Assembly: GCA_030054035.1 (NCBI GenBank)
Contig: JASGCS010000006.1
Coordinates: 29,130 to 93,129, forward strand
Direction of reading: 5' to 3'
Source of the DNA: Candidatus Methylacidiphilales bacterium
GTDB lineage: Bacteria > Pseudomonadota > Gammaproteobacteria > JASGCS01
Length of the DNA stretch: 64,000 nucleotides
Every line of letters starts with the position of its first letter. The stretch's first letter is position 1. The translations under genes and the position numbers were made by a program. Below are positions 36,734-46,328 of this stretch, in pieces. Under the pieces are notes generated by a model, which saw only the letters and a program-made list of their open reading frames with translations, did not search any database and was not told the origin of the DNA.

Positions 36734-38098
36734 GTGTTTGCACTTTTTAGTAAAAATCGTTTTCACATAATATCCGGAATAATAGGGTTTACTCTTGCTG
36801 TTATTTTGTTTGTAGTTTTTGAAGTTTTTGCTTCTAAAAATCAAAACAACCCTTCAGGTACCACTATCCCAATTAGCCAACTTAAAATATTCGCAGAAGT
36901 TTTTGAAAATATTAAACAAAATTATGTTGACGAAGTAAAAGACAGCGTTCTCATGGAAGGGGCAATTAAGGGGATGCTCACCGAACTAGATCCACACAGC
37001 AACTACTTATCTAAAAAAGAATTTAAAGAACTTCAAATCAGTACCAGAGGTGAATTTGGTGGACTAGGCATCCAAGTAACTATGGAAGATGGGTTGGTCA
37101 AAGTTATCGCCCCTATTGATGACACGCCAGCTCAGCGCGCAGGGGTAAAATCAGGAGATTTAATCATTAAATTAGACGAAACTCCAGTAAAAGGGTTAAC
37201 ACTAGACCAGGCTATAGATATTATGCGTGGCGCACCAGGCACTCCTATCTCGCTCACGATGATACGAAAAGGGCAAGAACCATTTAGATTAAATTTAATT
37301 CGTGCGATTATCAGCGTCGCTAGCGTAAAGTCAAGAAGATTGTCTAATAACATAGTGTATCTCCGCATCAGTCAATTTCAAGAGAAAACAGCTCGAGATG
37401 TGGAAAATGAATTTAACAAACAAGTTAAAAAATCTAAAGAGCCAGTCGAAGGACTGGTGCTTGATTTGCGCTCTAACCCAGGTGGGCTATTAGACGCAGC
37501 AAAAGAAATTTCAGATCATTTTTTAGAAAGCGGATTGGTAGTATTCACCAAGACTCGTAATGGTATCAGCGATTCATATCAAGCCCAAGGCAAAGATATC
37601 GCCAAGGGAGTGCCAATAGTAGTTTTAGTGGATGGTGGCTCAGCATCAGCATCAGAAATTGTTGCGGGAGCCTTGCAAGACAACAGACGAGCCGTGATTG
37701 CTGGATTGCGCACCTTCGGAAAAGGCAGTGTTCAGAATTTACATGGGCTAGAAGATGGTGGGGCTATCAAACTAACTATCGCCAGATATTACACTCCTTC
37801 AGGCAACTCTATTCAAGAAAAAGGTATTGAGCCTGACATTCAGCTTGAGTACTTAGATATAAAAAAGAATGAGAGAAACACCCTTCTGGATTTACGCGAA
37901 GCTGATTTACAAAATCACCTTGTCAATGAAGAAAACAAAAAAACTGATAAGTCCTTACCACAAGATGATACCGATAGTGCTTTTCAGAAATCTCTTCCTG
38001 AAAATGATTTTATGCTTTATCAAGCAATTAATTTAGTTCAAGGCATGGCTGCTACCAAGAAACAAAAAACTGCCTTACGCCAAGACCAATTAAAGTAA
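36734..38098 (+). CDS. ctpA: Carboxy-terminal processing protease CtpA/Prc (S41)
   Basis: 454 residues. An N-terminal membrane anchor (IISGIIGFTLAVILFVVFEVF), then a catalytic N-part with MLTELDPHSNYLS, a PDZ domain (about 100-185, with GLGIQVTMEDG) and the S41 core: the serine in VDGGSASASEIVAGALQD and the lysine in GLRTFGKGSVQ. It cleaves C-terminal tails of periplasmic proteins. The start is GTG. The last 60 residues are polar and variable. The next gene follows by 12 bases. Confidence 0.94.
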   Translation: MFALFSKNRFHIISGIIGFTLAVILFVVFEVFASKNQNNPSGTTIPISQLKIFAEVFENIKQNYVDEVKDSVLMEGAIKGMLTELDPHSNYLSKKEFKELQISTRGEFGGLGIQVTMEDGLVKVIAPIDDTPAQRAGVKSGDLIIKLDETPVKGLTLDQAIDIMRGAPGTPISLTMIRKGQEPFRLNLIRAIISVASVKSRRLSNNIVYLRISQFQEKTARDVENEFNKQVKKSKEPVEGLVLDLRSNPGGLLDAAKEISDHFLESGLVVFTKTRNGISDSYQAQGKDIAKGVPIVVLVDGGSASASEIVAGALQDNRRAVIAGLRTFGKGSVQNLHGLEDGGAIKLTIARYYTPSGNSIQEKGIEPDIQLEYLDIKKNERNTLLDLREADLQNHLVNEENKKTDKSLPQDDTDSAFQKSLPENDFMLYQAINLVQGMAATKKQKTALRQDQLK

Positions 38099-38110
38099 CT
38101 TGCTCGAGCT

Positions 38111-39238
38111 ATGATTAGTGGCGAAGAGTATAGTGAAATTGTTCTTTCCTGTGATGAATTAATTAAAGCCGGCGAATTAACCCAGGCACTTGATAAATTC
38201 TCTACTTTAGTTTTTTATCTAAAAGAAGCAATTGACCAGGGTTACAGTGATAAGGACATACTGTTATTCAGTGCTATGGGAACGCATCTATCCGATCTGC
38301 TCTTTGAACGAGGAGAAACAAATGAAGTTATTAAAATAGCTGACTTAGGTATTACTTTATGTGACAAAGCAGAAGTGTTACAAGAGCCAACTTGTGTATC
38401 AATTGGTGCAGGGGTATTACGAATGCAACGAAATGTCACAATGAAACTAATTGCAACCATGAGTGAAACCGAGAGCAATCTACTTCAAGCACAACTTGAA
38501 AGAGCCACTATCGCTCTTCAATATTATGATAATTTGTATGAAAATCCTATATTTAAACTTGACTCATCGCTTCTTGATATCCTAGAGCATTTAGCCGGCA
38601 CCGCAACTATCGCGCTCCATCTCAAAGACCACAAACAAATTTCTAATCTATTAAAAACCCTTCTCTATCCCTATGTTCGGCATGAAAAAGATATAGACTT
38701 ATTTACCCAAGCTGAAATTGAGGCACTACTCGCATTATTGGTCGTTTATGCTAAAGTCCTTTCATTTACTGCTATAAGTCAAATTGATGATGAAGACTCA
38801 TTGCTAGCCACCGCAACATTATTCACCGTAAGAACAGCAAACCAGTGTCTTGAATTAATACAACCTGAAAATAAACTTCTCGCGCTAAATTATTTTTCTC
38901 AAATATTTGAAATAATGACGCAGCTTGAAATGACGCATGTAGACCATGCGTTGCATTTTCAAATATTAGTCATATTTCAAAATCTTTCAAATATCATTGA
39001 ACCATTTTCTGATCAAGAATTATATTACACCTCAATTGTGCATCTATCAAATGCGATCATTAATACTACCGGCATTAAGGCAAAGACTAGGAATGATGCC
39101 AACAAGTACTTGAATATACCACTTGCACTTTCTTATCATACTGTATTATTCAAATATATTTCCAATAAAAATAAAAGCCATAAACAGGCGTTTGCACATT
39201 TGATCGCACAGCAAACATTATTAGAAAATCACAAGTAA
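38111..39238 (+). CDS. Hypothetical helical protein downstream of ctpA
   Basis: 375 residues, no signal peptide, no recognised family. It is almost all helical with TPR-like spacing (ELIKAGELTQALDKFSTLVF, LSDLLFERGETNEVIKIADL). No catalytic motif is seen. It begins 12 bases after ctpA and is probably co-transcribed, so it may be an adaptor, but that is only position-based. It ends convergent to the GT-C gene. Confidence 0.6.
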   Translation: MISGEEYSEIVLSCDELIKAGELTQALDKFSTLVFYLKEAIDQGYSDKDILLFSAMGTHLSDLLFERGETNEVIKIADLGITLCDKAEVLQEPTCVSIGAGVLRMQRNVTMKLIATMSETESNLLQAQLERATIALQYYDNLYENPIFKLDSSLLDILEHLAGTATIALHLKDHKQISNLLKTLLYPYVRHEKDIDLFTQAEIEALLALLVVYAKVLSFTAISQIDDEDSLLATATLFTVRTANQCLELIQPENKLLALNYFSQIFEIMTQLEMTHVDHALHFQILVIFQNLSNIIEPFSDQELYYTSIVHLSNAIINTTGIKAKTRNDANKYLNIPLALSYHTVLFKYISNKNKSHKQAFAHLIAQQTLLENHK

Positions 39239-39258
39239 CACTAACGCTACAACTAGCT

Positions 39259-40767
39259 TCAATAGGACAGTTTCCACATACGCCAGTACATGGTTGGTGG
39301 TCCCACTTGAATGATGGTATGTGCATTAAAATATTTTTGTAATTCTTCTCTAGTACATCTAATACATATATTTATAATGTGCGATCTGTTTAGCTTGATT
39401 CTCGTTTCCTCTAATGAAAAAACATCTTTCGCATTAAGCGGATCAATATAAGTAACCAATTGATTTTTATCACCATATAACGATTGCTGATAATATCCTC
39501 CCCAGGAAGAAAAGTTAATCACTGCATTGCGAGCAATTTCAGGCTTTTGAAGATATTTAAATAGTTCTTCTCGTTCTGGGTTTTGTTCAACTCTTACTTC
39601 GGCAAAGGTAAGCTGTAAGGAAGTTACAACTACAACAAGGGTCATAGAAGCAAGCACTACTATAAATGAGCGCCAGGATGCGTTGGCATACAGCATTAAA
39701 GCAATTATCATTGGTACATGAAGGAAAATTAAATGATGCCCAAAGTGGACATTCTTCATGACAAAATAAATAAAGCTGGTAGCTCCGAAAGCAAGTGCTA
39801 AATACCTTCCGTAGCTATGCCTAGTAATCCAGATTTGCTTACCAGCTATAAATAGCAATGGACAAAATGCCAAGGTAGAAATCAGCCTTTCTTGTAAAGT
39901 AAATTCAAAGCCTCGATCTGCCATGTTTAATGGTGTAAAGGTAAATGTAACAATAGCCACTAGGGCTCTACCAAAACCTCGCTCATAATCAGGCAACATG
40001 GATAGAAGATGGACAATGTATGGCTGAAGTTTTCCATTCCAAAGATAGACTTGAGTAAATAGTAATGTAACACTCATAGCTATCGCAATAGCGCCTATCA
40101 ATAGTACACATGATTGTAAATTGCTCTTTATAAATAATTCTATCGGCTGATACTTTTTATAATTCAACACCACAAATACAAGAATTAAAATTTGGGGTAT
40201 AAGGTAAAGGAAAAATGGCTTGTCTTCAATAGCAATTGCCACTACCATACATACGCCCACTCCTATTAGCAACTGCTTTTTTCTTTTTAGTTCATTAAAC
40301 AACGCAACGATTAGCATAATCAATAAAAAATGGGCTACCAGTGCAAAACGAATCGGCCCAGCATCATGCAAGGATTGGTACAGCAATGGTGTGTAACAAA
40401 TGGGGAGCAACATTAAATACCTTTGCAATAAAAATATTCTAGAAATTAACCAGCCCATACATATAAGTGCTACAATTCCATACAGATAATGTGAATATTT
40501 GCTCTGGTTAAACCAATAAAATGGCTTATAAAAAATATTTGATACCGCACCAGAGTATAGATAATTTCTATAGTAGCTAATTCCGAGTATAGAGTTTTTA
40601 TAATCTGTACAAGATTCTTTATATACATGCTCCTTAGCAAATGGGTAATCTGTGCAGGCAATTCGATGGTAGGGCAGAAACTCATCCATACTGGGAGAAA
40701 CTAACATAAATCTCCATATTGCAAATACTGAGACTAAGATAAGAAGTAAATAATTTCCCCACTTCAT
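39259..40767 (-). CDS. GT-C type membrane glycosyltransferase-like protein A
   Basis: 502 residues with about ten membrane segments and a C-terminal soluble part of about 110 residues (ending VGPPTMYWRMWKLSY). The first periplasmic loop has acidic residues (SPSMDEFLPYHRIACTD), as in GT-C enzymes that use polyprenyl-phosphate sugars. No close family is certain. It lies 15 bases downstream of a second protein of the same type on the minus strand, and the pair opens the glycan cluster. Confidence 0.6.
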   Translation of the reverse strand: MKWGNYLLLILVSVFAIWRFMLVSPSMDEFLPYHRIACTDYPFAKEHVYKESCTDYKNSILGISYYRNYLYSGAVSNIFYKPFYWFNQSKYSHYLYGIVALICMGWLISRIFLLQRYLMLLPICYTPLLYQSLHDAGPIRFALVAHFLLIMLIVALFNELKRKKQLLIGVGVCMVVAIAIEDKPFFLYLIPQILILVFVVLNYKKYQPIELFIKSNLQSCVLLIGAIAIAMSVTLLFTQVYLWNGKLQPYIVHLLSMLPDYERGFGRALVAIVTFTFTPLNMADRGFEFTLQERLISTLAFCPLLFIAGKQIWITRHSYGRYLALAFGATSFIYFVMKNVHFGHHLIFLHVPMIIALMLYANASWRSFIVVLASMTLVVVVTSLQLTFAEVRVEQNPEREELFKYLQKPEIARNAVINFSSWGGYYQQSLYGDKNQLVTYIDPLNAKDVFSLEETRIKLNRSHIINICIRCTREELQKYFNAHTIIQVGPPTMYWRMWKLSY

Positions 40768-40782
40768 TGTTCTGTTGTAAAC

Positions 40783-42162
40783 TTAACTAGCAAATCTCTT
40801 TAGATAGGAAGCGTAGGGGGTCTGGGATAGGAATAGTGCAAACGAACGAATTATCACATAAAAAAGTGTTTGCACAAAGCCAAAATACCAGAGTATAAAT
40901 AGGTAGTGTCTATGATAGTACGAGTGCTGGGCAGCTAACACATACCATGATACTGTAGAGACTAAAAATCCTACAAAAGCAAGCGCAAAGAGTTTCTCAT
41001 TAAGATTGGGATTGCGATAGTTTCTATAGATAATTGCCGCTAAACCAATACCTACCAACACTAGAAATATTCTGCCATTGATAAAATAAATTAATTCAGG
41101 GCCTCCCCAAGATCTCCAAGTAAGATAATAATTAACTATTTGTAATGTGGTGGTTTTTATAGTACTGATGTCCATAACAACTCCTTGCCCATGTGTGCGC
41201 CAGAGCAATCTATCTACTATTATCTTAAAACCGCTGGCAAAATTATCTGGGGCAAGTAAAAAGGCGTGAAGTAATAAACACCCAATGAACACACCAACTC
41301 CGATCACACAAACGATAATCCCATGCCCCAGTGCCTTGACAATAAATTCTTTTATAGTTATATTTACTGGAGCGCTTGAAAGCTGGGCTATTGCATACAT
41401 GGTAGCAGTGGCGAGCAAAATAGTTGTATAGCCTTCATAGTGACAGAGTAGTTTGAAAGCTAGTGCAATAGCTATCCCGATCAATATTTTAATTTTATTG
41501 CTACTCGTTGCAAAGCTGGCAACGATCATAGCTGGTAAGAGGCTGTACATGGTAACCCAAAGGTTGCTTGCTCCTGCCACAAACCATGGAGACAGCACTG
41601 ATACCGAATAAAAGACTACGGCATAGAGCGGATTAAATAATTTGTAAACTCTATAACAAAGTAGCACGAGCAATAAACTAGAGAGAAAAGATAATAAGAA
41701 ATAATATTGATAAAAGGTGAGACCAAGATCAGTAATAAAGCTGGCAGCAATACGAGCGTGTAGTCCAATAGCACTGGTATAGCCCCCCGCATATTCAATA
41801 TCTGAACATGAAGGTAGCTGATGGCGCGTCTCTCTGAAAGTTTTTTCTGCTGATGAATAAACTTTATTGGGATTTAAAAACCACCCACCAAAACGATCTG
41901 TTAATTGCTTTAGATCTTTTCTAACTGCATTATTATGGTAAGGGCTACTGTTGGGCACGCATTGTTTAGCGGTTATATAGGTGATAACTTCCCATTCAAA
42001 ATCTTCCATTAAGACTCTTTCATAAATTATCTCTTCGCCATAACGATCATATAGTAATTTATCAACATCAAATTTAGACTGATTAGAGATACTGAAATTA
42101 AATACTATGGTAGCGACAAGTATTGCTCCGATTGGGATTGCAAATGATGGTAGATATTTCAT
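40783..42162 (-). CDS. GT-C type membrane glycosyltransferase-like protein B
   Basis: 459 residues with around ten membrane segments after an N-terminal anchor (MKYLPSFAIPIGAILVATIV) and a long first periplasmic loop (about 30-150) rich in charged and aromatic residues. It probably adds sugars from lipid-linked donors, by analogy with GT-C enzymes; no catalytic residue can be named. Its first five codons and its leader belong to a 33-base sequence repeated at 45337-45369. Confidence 0.6.
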   Translation of the reverse strand: MKYLPSFAIPIGAILVATIVFNFSISNQSKFDVDKLLYDRYGEEIIYERVLMEDFEWEVITYITAKQCVPNSSPYHNNAVRKDLKQLTDRFGGWFLNPNKVYSSAEKTFRETRHQLPSCSDIEYAGGYTSAIGLHARIAASFITDLGLTFYQYYFLLSFLSSLLLVLLCYRVYKLFNPLYAVVFYSVSVLSPWFVAGASNLWVTMYSLLPAMIVASFATSSNKIKILIGIAIALAFKLLCHYEGYTTILLATATMYAIAQLSSAPVNITIKEFIVKALGHGIIVCVIGVGVFIGCLLLHAFLLAPDNFASGFKIIVDRLLWRTHGQGVVMDISTIKTTTLQIVNYYLTWRSWGGPELIYFINGRIFLVLVGIGLAAIIYRNYRNPNLNEKLFALAFVGFLVSTVSWYVLAAQHSYYHRHYLFILWYFGFVQTLFYVIIRSFALFLSQTPYASYLKRFAS

Positions 42163-42175
42163 TTTTATATTTTAT
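42143..42175. repeat. 33-base direct repeat, left copy
   Basis: Identical over 33 bases to 45337-45369. On the minus strand it covers the start codon, first codons and leader of the GT-C gene B. The 3.2 kb between the two copies holds the flippase-like, glycosyltransferase-like and GT-A-like genes. Confidence 0.9.
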
Positions 42176-42244
42176 GATAGTGTGCTACTATGATACAATA
42201 AGCAATATTTTATTATCCCAACAATCTAACTAAATTGTATTGTA

Positions 42245-43234
42245 ATGAATACATTAAAGAAATTACTGTATATAATTTTTGGTCTCAGCATCAGTGCCCT
42301 TAGTGTATGGTATTTAAACCAACAGGCTTCACTAAAACAAGTCTTACCTGAGCTGTGGAAAATACCGATTTGGTCGCTATTACTTGCAATACTATTTGTG
42401 CTGATGTCTTTTGTTGCTAGAGTGGTGCGTTGGCGACTTATTGCCACTGCCTTCACAACAAACCCTAATTCAGTTACTTTTTCTAAAACCCTTTCAATTC
42501 TATCAATTAGTTATTTGTACAATAATGTTCTTTTTTTCAGAGTCGGAGACATATACAGAGCTTACCAAGCTAATAAAATATTCTCTATATCCTTTACCCA
42601 TGCTGCTGGTAGTATGATTTACGAACGAGCATTGGATTTATTTGTGATACTTATTTATCTATTTCTTGCCTGCATGTATTTACAGGTCGACATCATTGGG
42701 TGGTTCCCTCAATGGCTGTTGCTATTTGCAATCGCGCTTGCCACTACTATAGTTTGGGTTCCTGGTCTGCTATTACCTATTGCAAATGGCTGTCTTAATC
42801 TTTTATCTAAAACCTTCCCTTTACTTAAAAATAAATTATCCCATGCACAAACTTCTTTGAAGCTATTTTGTACTTTAGTTTCTAGCAATAAATTAAAAGG
42901 GATATTATTTTTTCACTCATTGCTGATCTGGTTTTTTGAACTGCTACTATTTTTTACAATAGCGGCTAGCGTGCAAGATATTACCCATCGTTCGTCAATG
43001 CTTCTCGCCATGCCGGTTAGTAGCCTGACTACATTAATCCCAAGCGCACCAGGATACATTGGCACCTTTGATCTTGCCATAACCCAGACTATGAGCCATT
43101 TCGGCAATAGTTCTCTTGCTAGCGCATCAGTTGCTATTGCAATTCATTTTATTCTATGGACTTCTGTCACTCTCATTGGTTTAATATTTTTACTCAAACA
43201 AAACGCAATCAACTTCTTACCCAGCAAAAAATAA
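42245..43234 (+). CDS. Flippase-like / lysylphosphatidylglycerol synthase TM-domain protein (UPF0104)
   Basis: 329 residues with about eight membrane segments. The family blocks VVRWRLIATAF, LSISYLYNNVLFFRVGDIYRAYQ, MIYERALDLFVILIYL and the C-terminal SSLTTLIPSAPGYIGTFDLAI match AglD/UPF0104 proteins, which resemble the membrane half of MprF. In glycan loci such proteins are assumed to flip lipid-linked sugars or act as GT-C-like transferases. The 3' end overlaps the convergent gene by 18 bases. It lies within the block bounded by the 33-base repeats. Confidence 0.85.
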   Translation: MNTLKKLLYIIFGLSISALSVWYLNQQASLKQVLPELWKIPIWSLLLAILFVLMSFVARVVRWRLIATAFTTNPNSVTFSKTLSILSISYLYNNVLFFRVGDIYRAYQANKIFSISFTHAAGSMIYERALDLFVILIYLFLACMYLQVDIIGWFPQWLLLFAIALATTIVWVPGLLLPIANGCLNLLSKTFPLLKNKLSHAQTSLKLFCTLVSSNKLKGILFFHSLLIWFFELLLFFTIAASVQDITHRSSMLLAMPVSSLTTLIPSAPGYIGTFDLAITQTMSHFGNSSLASASVAIAIHFILWTSVTLIGLIFLLKQNAINFLPSKK

Positions 43235-44326
43235 TTTGCGCACTTCTTTGTTCTGTTGTAAATATAAGGCCAGTCTTACAAAAGTTGAGTATAAAGGGTT
43301 TTCATTTTCTTGAAATAATAGTGCAGTGGGTTGTGTTATTTTTTCATCATTATGCACATATTTATAATTCATTTCATAAATCGGAGCTGGATGAATAATA
43401 CTAGCATGAGATAGTGCAAATAAATCCGTTAAAAGTTCAATATTCAATACGTATTGGTCGTTTTTATCTAAAGTGCCAATCATGCCATGTGTACCATGAA
43501 GAGGCATATAACTTGTGCTAGTTCTTGAGTCAGTCGTTAATAATTGTAGGGGGGTATTAACAAAATAACTCTTTGCATATTCCATAACTTCCATACTATC
43601 AGAACATAATAATAATCTTTTGGATTTAATTTTATGGGCCAGGCTATTTAGAAACGATTTGTAATCAGTTTTATAATCAGTATTTCTAATATGCGTTGCT
43701 TCATAATCATTAGCAAGTATATGTTTAATTTTGTGATTAATAATTTGCCGTATCTCTTCTTTGATATTAATATATGGTAGTATTGGCAACGCATCTTCTA
43801 TATGACCACCCCATTGTTGGTATAACAATAAATCTGAACTATGATTATCTTTCAAATTAAACCAGAGTCGCTCTCCAGTAGCGATATCGTGAAAATTATC
43901 AGACTTTTTTACATAGGTATATTGAAAATCTAAGTTATTAACCCCATTATATTTTTTGATGCATGGCTGGTTTGATCTTAGAGTAGAAAGAGTTTTTTTA
44001 AGCTCAGGGGTAAAGCTTAGTTTAATATTTTTAGCATACGAGTGATTAATAACGAAATAATTTGAAAATGAATCTTGCATACCCGAATGTGTTGTGTCTA
44101 TAATTAGTGTTCTGCGATATTTAATTGCATACTCTAAACACATATTACAAACTCCGAGCATATCTGTAAAGCCGCCAAGTGGCCGACAAAGCAGTACTCT
44201 GGGAATTCTCAACACACTCCACGCCCAATAAATAAAATTAATAGTAATGCTACTATTTATAAATTGGTAATTGGCACTAGATATGCACTGTTTAAAATAA
44301 TAAATAGTAAATAAAATTATGCCCAT
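43217..44326 (-). CDS. Fucosyltransferase-like glycosyltransferase, paralogue 4
   Basis: 369 residues with the same pattern as the three copies at 16.6-21.0 kb: VLLCRPLGGFTDMLGVCNMC, TLIIDTTHSGMQDSFSNYF, THIRNTDYKTDYKSFLNSL, LLLCSDSMEVMEYAKSYF and ELLTDLFALSHAS. An N-terminal hydrophobic stretch may anchor it. It lies in the glycan cluster next to a GT-A-like gene, which supports a role in surface polysaccharide synthesis for the whole family. Confidence 0.65.
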   Translation of the reverse strand: MGIILFTIYYFKQCISSANYQFINSSITINFIYWAWSVLRIPRVLLCRPLGGFTDMLGVCNMCLEYAIKYRRTLIIDTTHSGMQDSFSNYFVINHSYAKNIKLSFTPELKKTLSTLRSNQPCIKKYNGVNNLDFQYTYVKKSDNFHDIATGERLWFNLKDNHSSDLLLYQQWGGHIEDALPILPYINIKEEIRQIINHKIKHILANDYEATHIRNTDYKTDYKSFLNSLAHKIKSKRLLLCSDSMEVMEYAKSYFVNTPLQLLTTDSRTSTSYMPLHGTHGMIGTLDKNDQYVLNIELLTDLFALSHASIIHPAPIYEMNYKYVHNDEKITQPTALLFQENENPLYSTFVRLALYLQQNKEVRKLFFAG

Positions 44327-44333
44327 TGTTAAT

Positions 44334-45281
44334 TTATAAATCTAGGTTCTTTTTAGAGAATCTAGATTTTCCATAAATATGCTCATATTTTTTATCATTT
44401 TGAACTGTTATGTGCTTTTCAATATTTCCTATATGCTTAGTCCAACCATATTGGTCAGCATATTTATAAAATAATATTGAAAAAACCGCTTGATCGTACC
44501 TATGGTTTTGAAAAGAAGCACCAATAGGCGCCACTACCTCTGGGAGTGAGCAAAAATGGCTCCACTCTTTTATGAGACTAATGGCCAAGGGATCTTTATT
44601 ATTCAAAACAATAAAACCGCCCATTTTCATTTCAATATCAAGGTAGTTTTCACCACCCAATAGCGCAATAGTATCAGGGTGTGTATAAACACCGATTGTA
44701 TGTCCAGTAGTAAAAGAGGTTACAGGTCCAAGCGCAATTAAATCGTAGAACGATATTGGTTCATCTTGTGCACTCTGTTTTATTTTCTTTTCTAAAGAAT
44801 GCATAATCATGTTTCCAGCATCACACCAAACCACAAAATCGCTTTTGCTTTCTAAAAGCTCATTATAAAATATCTGTGATTTCCAAGCATAGGCACCAGC
44901 ATAAAATCTATCGTTAAACTGATGTAACTGACTTTCAATTTGAAACCAACTAGGGTATTTTGTATAATCAAATTCTTTAAATGTAAATCCATTTGCTTTA
45001 CAGTAATTGTATATTGAAGTAGGAAAATACATAGTATCAAGGTTATAAAAAACAAGTTTAATATGTGGGGTCATATTGCGTACCGTGCTGATAAATGCTA
45101 ACGCTGAATTAAAATGATTTTTTGTGGTCGCAGTAATAATTGTAATGCTAGGATATTTTGATTGATATATTCGTTTTTTAATTAATCGTATTATAGGGTT
45201 AGGGTGCTTTATATACACTTTAGCAATCCACTTAATTATTTTATGAATGAGTTTAAGAAATAAAATTAAAATGATTACCAT
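44334..45281 (-). CDS. GT-A-like glycosyltransferase with WCDAGN motif, paralogue 1
   Basis: 315 residues. An N-terminal hydrophobic region precedes a Rossmann-like domain (YPSITIITATTKNHFNSALA) with the DxD-like motif in DFVVWCDAGNMI and, near the end, FQNHRYDQAVFSILFYKYAD. It resembles DUF1647-type nucleotide-sugar transferases. A close paralogue is encoded at 56773-57726. Donor and acceptor are unknown. It lies 7 bases upstream of paralogue 4 of the fucosyltransferase-like family on the same strand. Confidence 0.62.
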   Translation of the reverse strand: MVIILILFLKLIHKIIKWIAKVYIKHPNPIIRLIKKRIYQSKYPSITIITATTKNHFNSALAFISTVRNMTPHIKLVFYNLDTMYFPTSIYNYCKANGFTFKEFDYTKYPSWFQIESQLHQFNDRFYAGAYAWKSQIFYNELLESKSDFVVWCDAGNMIMHSLEKKIKQSAQDEPISFYDLIALGPVTSFTTGHTIGVYTHPDTIALLGGENYLDIEMKMGGFIVLNNKDPLAISLIKEWSHFCSLPEVVAPIGASFQNHRYDQAVFSILFYKYADQYGWTKHIGNIEKHITVQNDKKYEHIYGKSRFSKKNLDL

Positions 45282-45336
45282 AGCACCTTTACGATTATCA
45301 AATTTAGAACTTGAGCAAACCTAAAAAAAACCAAGT

Positions 45337-45369
45337 AATGATGGTAGATATTTCATTTTTATATTTTAT
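45337..45369. repeat. 33-base direct repeat, right copy
   Basis: Perfect copy of 42143-42175. On the minus strand it gives the start codon and MKYLPS of the GT-C gene B, then runs out of frame into a stop after a few codons, so it is a dead remnant. It marks the right edge of an inserted or rearranged block. Confidence 0.9.
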
Positions 45370-45395
45370 AGGAAGCTAGTAGATTAAAATATGCT

Positions 45396-46328
45396 ATGCC
45401 TACTATTTCAATCATAATACCATGCTTTAATGAAGGGCTGGTCATACCTCAATTAATTGAGCGTCTAAATAAAATAGTATTAAAGTTAGAACACCATGCC
45501 TATGAAGTTATATTTATAGATGATGGTAGCAGTGATGCTACTTTTGCACTATTAGCAAAATACCAAAGCACTCATTCATGGATAAAGGTGCTTGGCTTTG
45601 CTAGGAATTTTGGACATCAGGTAGCGGTGAGTGCTGGTATTGACCATGCCATCGGTGATGCAACAATCATCATGGATGCAGATTTACAGGACCCGCCTGA
45701 AGTGGTACTTGAAATGATACAAAAATGGCAAGAGGGATACGATGTGGTGTATGGGGTGAGAGAACAAAGGGTGGGTGAGAGTTGGTTTAAGCTCCTTACT
45801 GCGAAGTATTTTTATCGCCTATTACAAAATGTTTCTGAAATTACAATTCCACTAGATAGTGGAGATTTTAGATTGCTGAGCAGACGAGTGGTTGATTTGA
45901 TTAAGAAAATGCCAGAGCAAGATCGTTTTCTCAGGGGGATGGTTGCCTGGGTAGGGTTTAAGCAATTTGGCCTGCGTTATGTGCGTGACAAACGGTATGC
46001 AGGCGATACTAAATATCCTTTAAAAAAAATGATTGCATTTGCATTAGATGGGATATTGTCATTTTCTAAAAAGCCACTGCGGATAGCGAGTTTTTTTGGC
46101 GGACTATTTATCATGGGCTCTTTAGTGGCTCTCTGTGTTGTGTTGCTCTTTGGACTACTGTTTCAATGTTGGAGTAGTGGGATAGTATTGATACTCATAG
46201 CAATGTTTTTTATAGGTGGGATACAGCTCTTGTGTTTGGGAATACTAGGAGAGTATTTGGGTAGATTATATTCTCAGAGTAAAAATCGTCCCTTATATGT
46301 AATTGGAGAAAAACTTGGCTTTGACTAA
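45396..46328 (+). CDS. GT2 polyprenyl-phosphate glycosyltransferase (DPM1/GtrB-like)
   Basis: 310 residues. GT-A domain with ISIIIPCFNEGLVIPQLIER, FIDDGSSDATF and the DxD in IMDADLQDPPE, then LDSGDFRLLSRRVVDL; two C-terminal membrane segments (IASFFGGLFIMGSLVALCVV and the next). Enzymes of this type load glucose or another sugar on undecaprenyl phosphate at the inner membrane for GT-C enzymes. Several GT-C genes nearby fit as users. The 3' end overlaps the FAD gene. Confidence 0.92.
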   Translation: MPTISIIIPCFNEGLVIPQLIERLNKIVLKLEHHAYEVIFIDDGSSDATFALLAKYQSTHSWIKVLGFARNFGHQVAVSAGIDHAIGDATIIMDADLQDPPEVVLEMIQKWQEGYDVVYGVREQRVGESWFKLLTAKYFYRLLQNVSEITIPLDSGDFRLLSRRVVDLIKKMPEQDRFLRGMVAWVGFKQFGLRYVRDKRYAGDTKYPLKKMIAFALDGILSFSKKPLRIASFFGGLFIMGSLVALCVVLLFGLLFQCWSSGIVLILIAMFFIGGIQLLCLGILGEYLGRLYSQSKNRPLYVIGEKLGFD

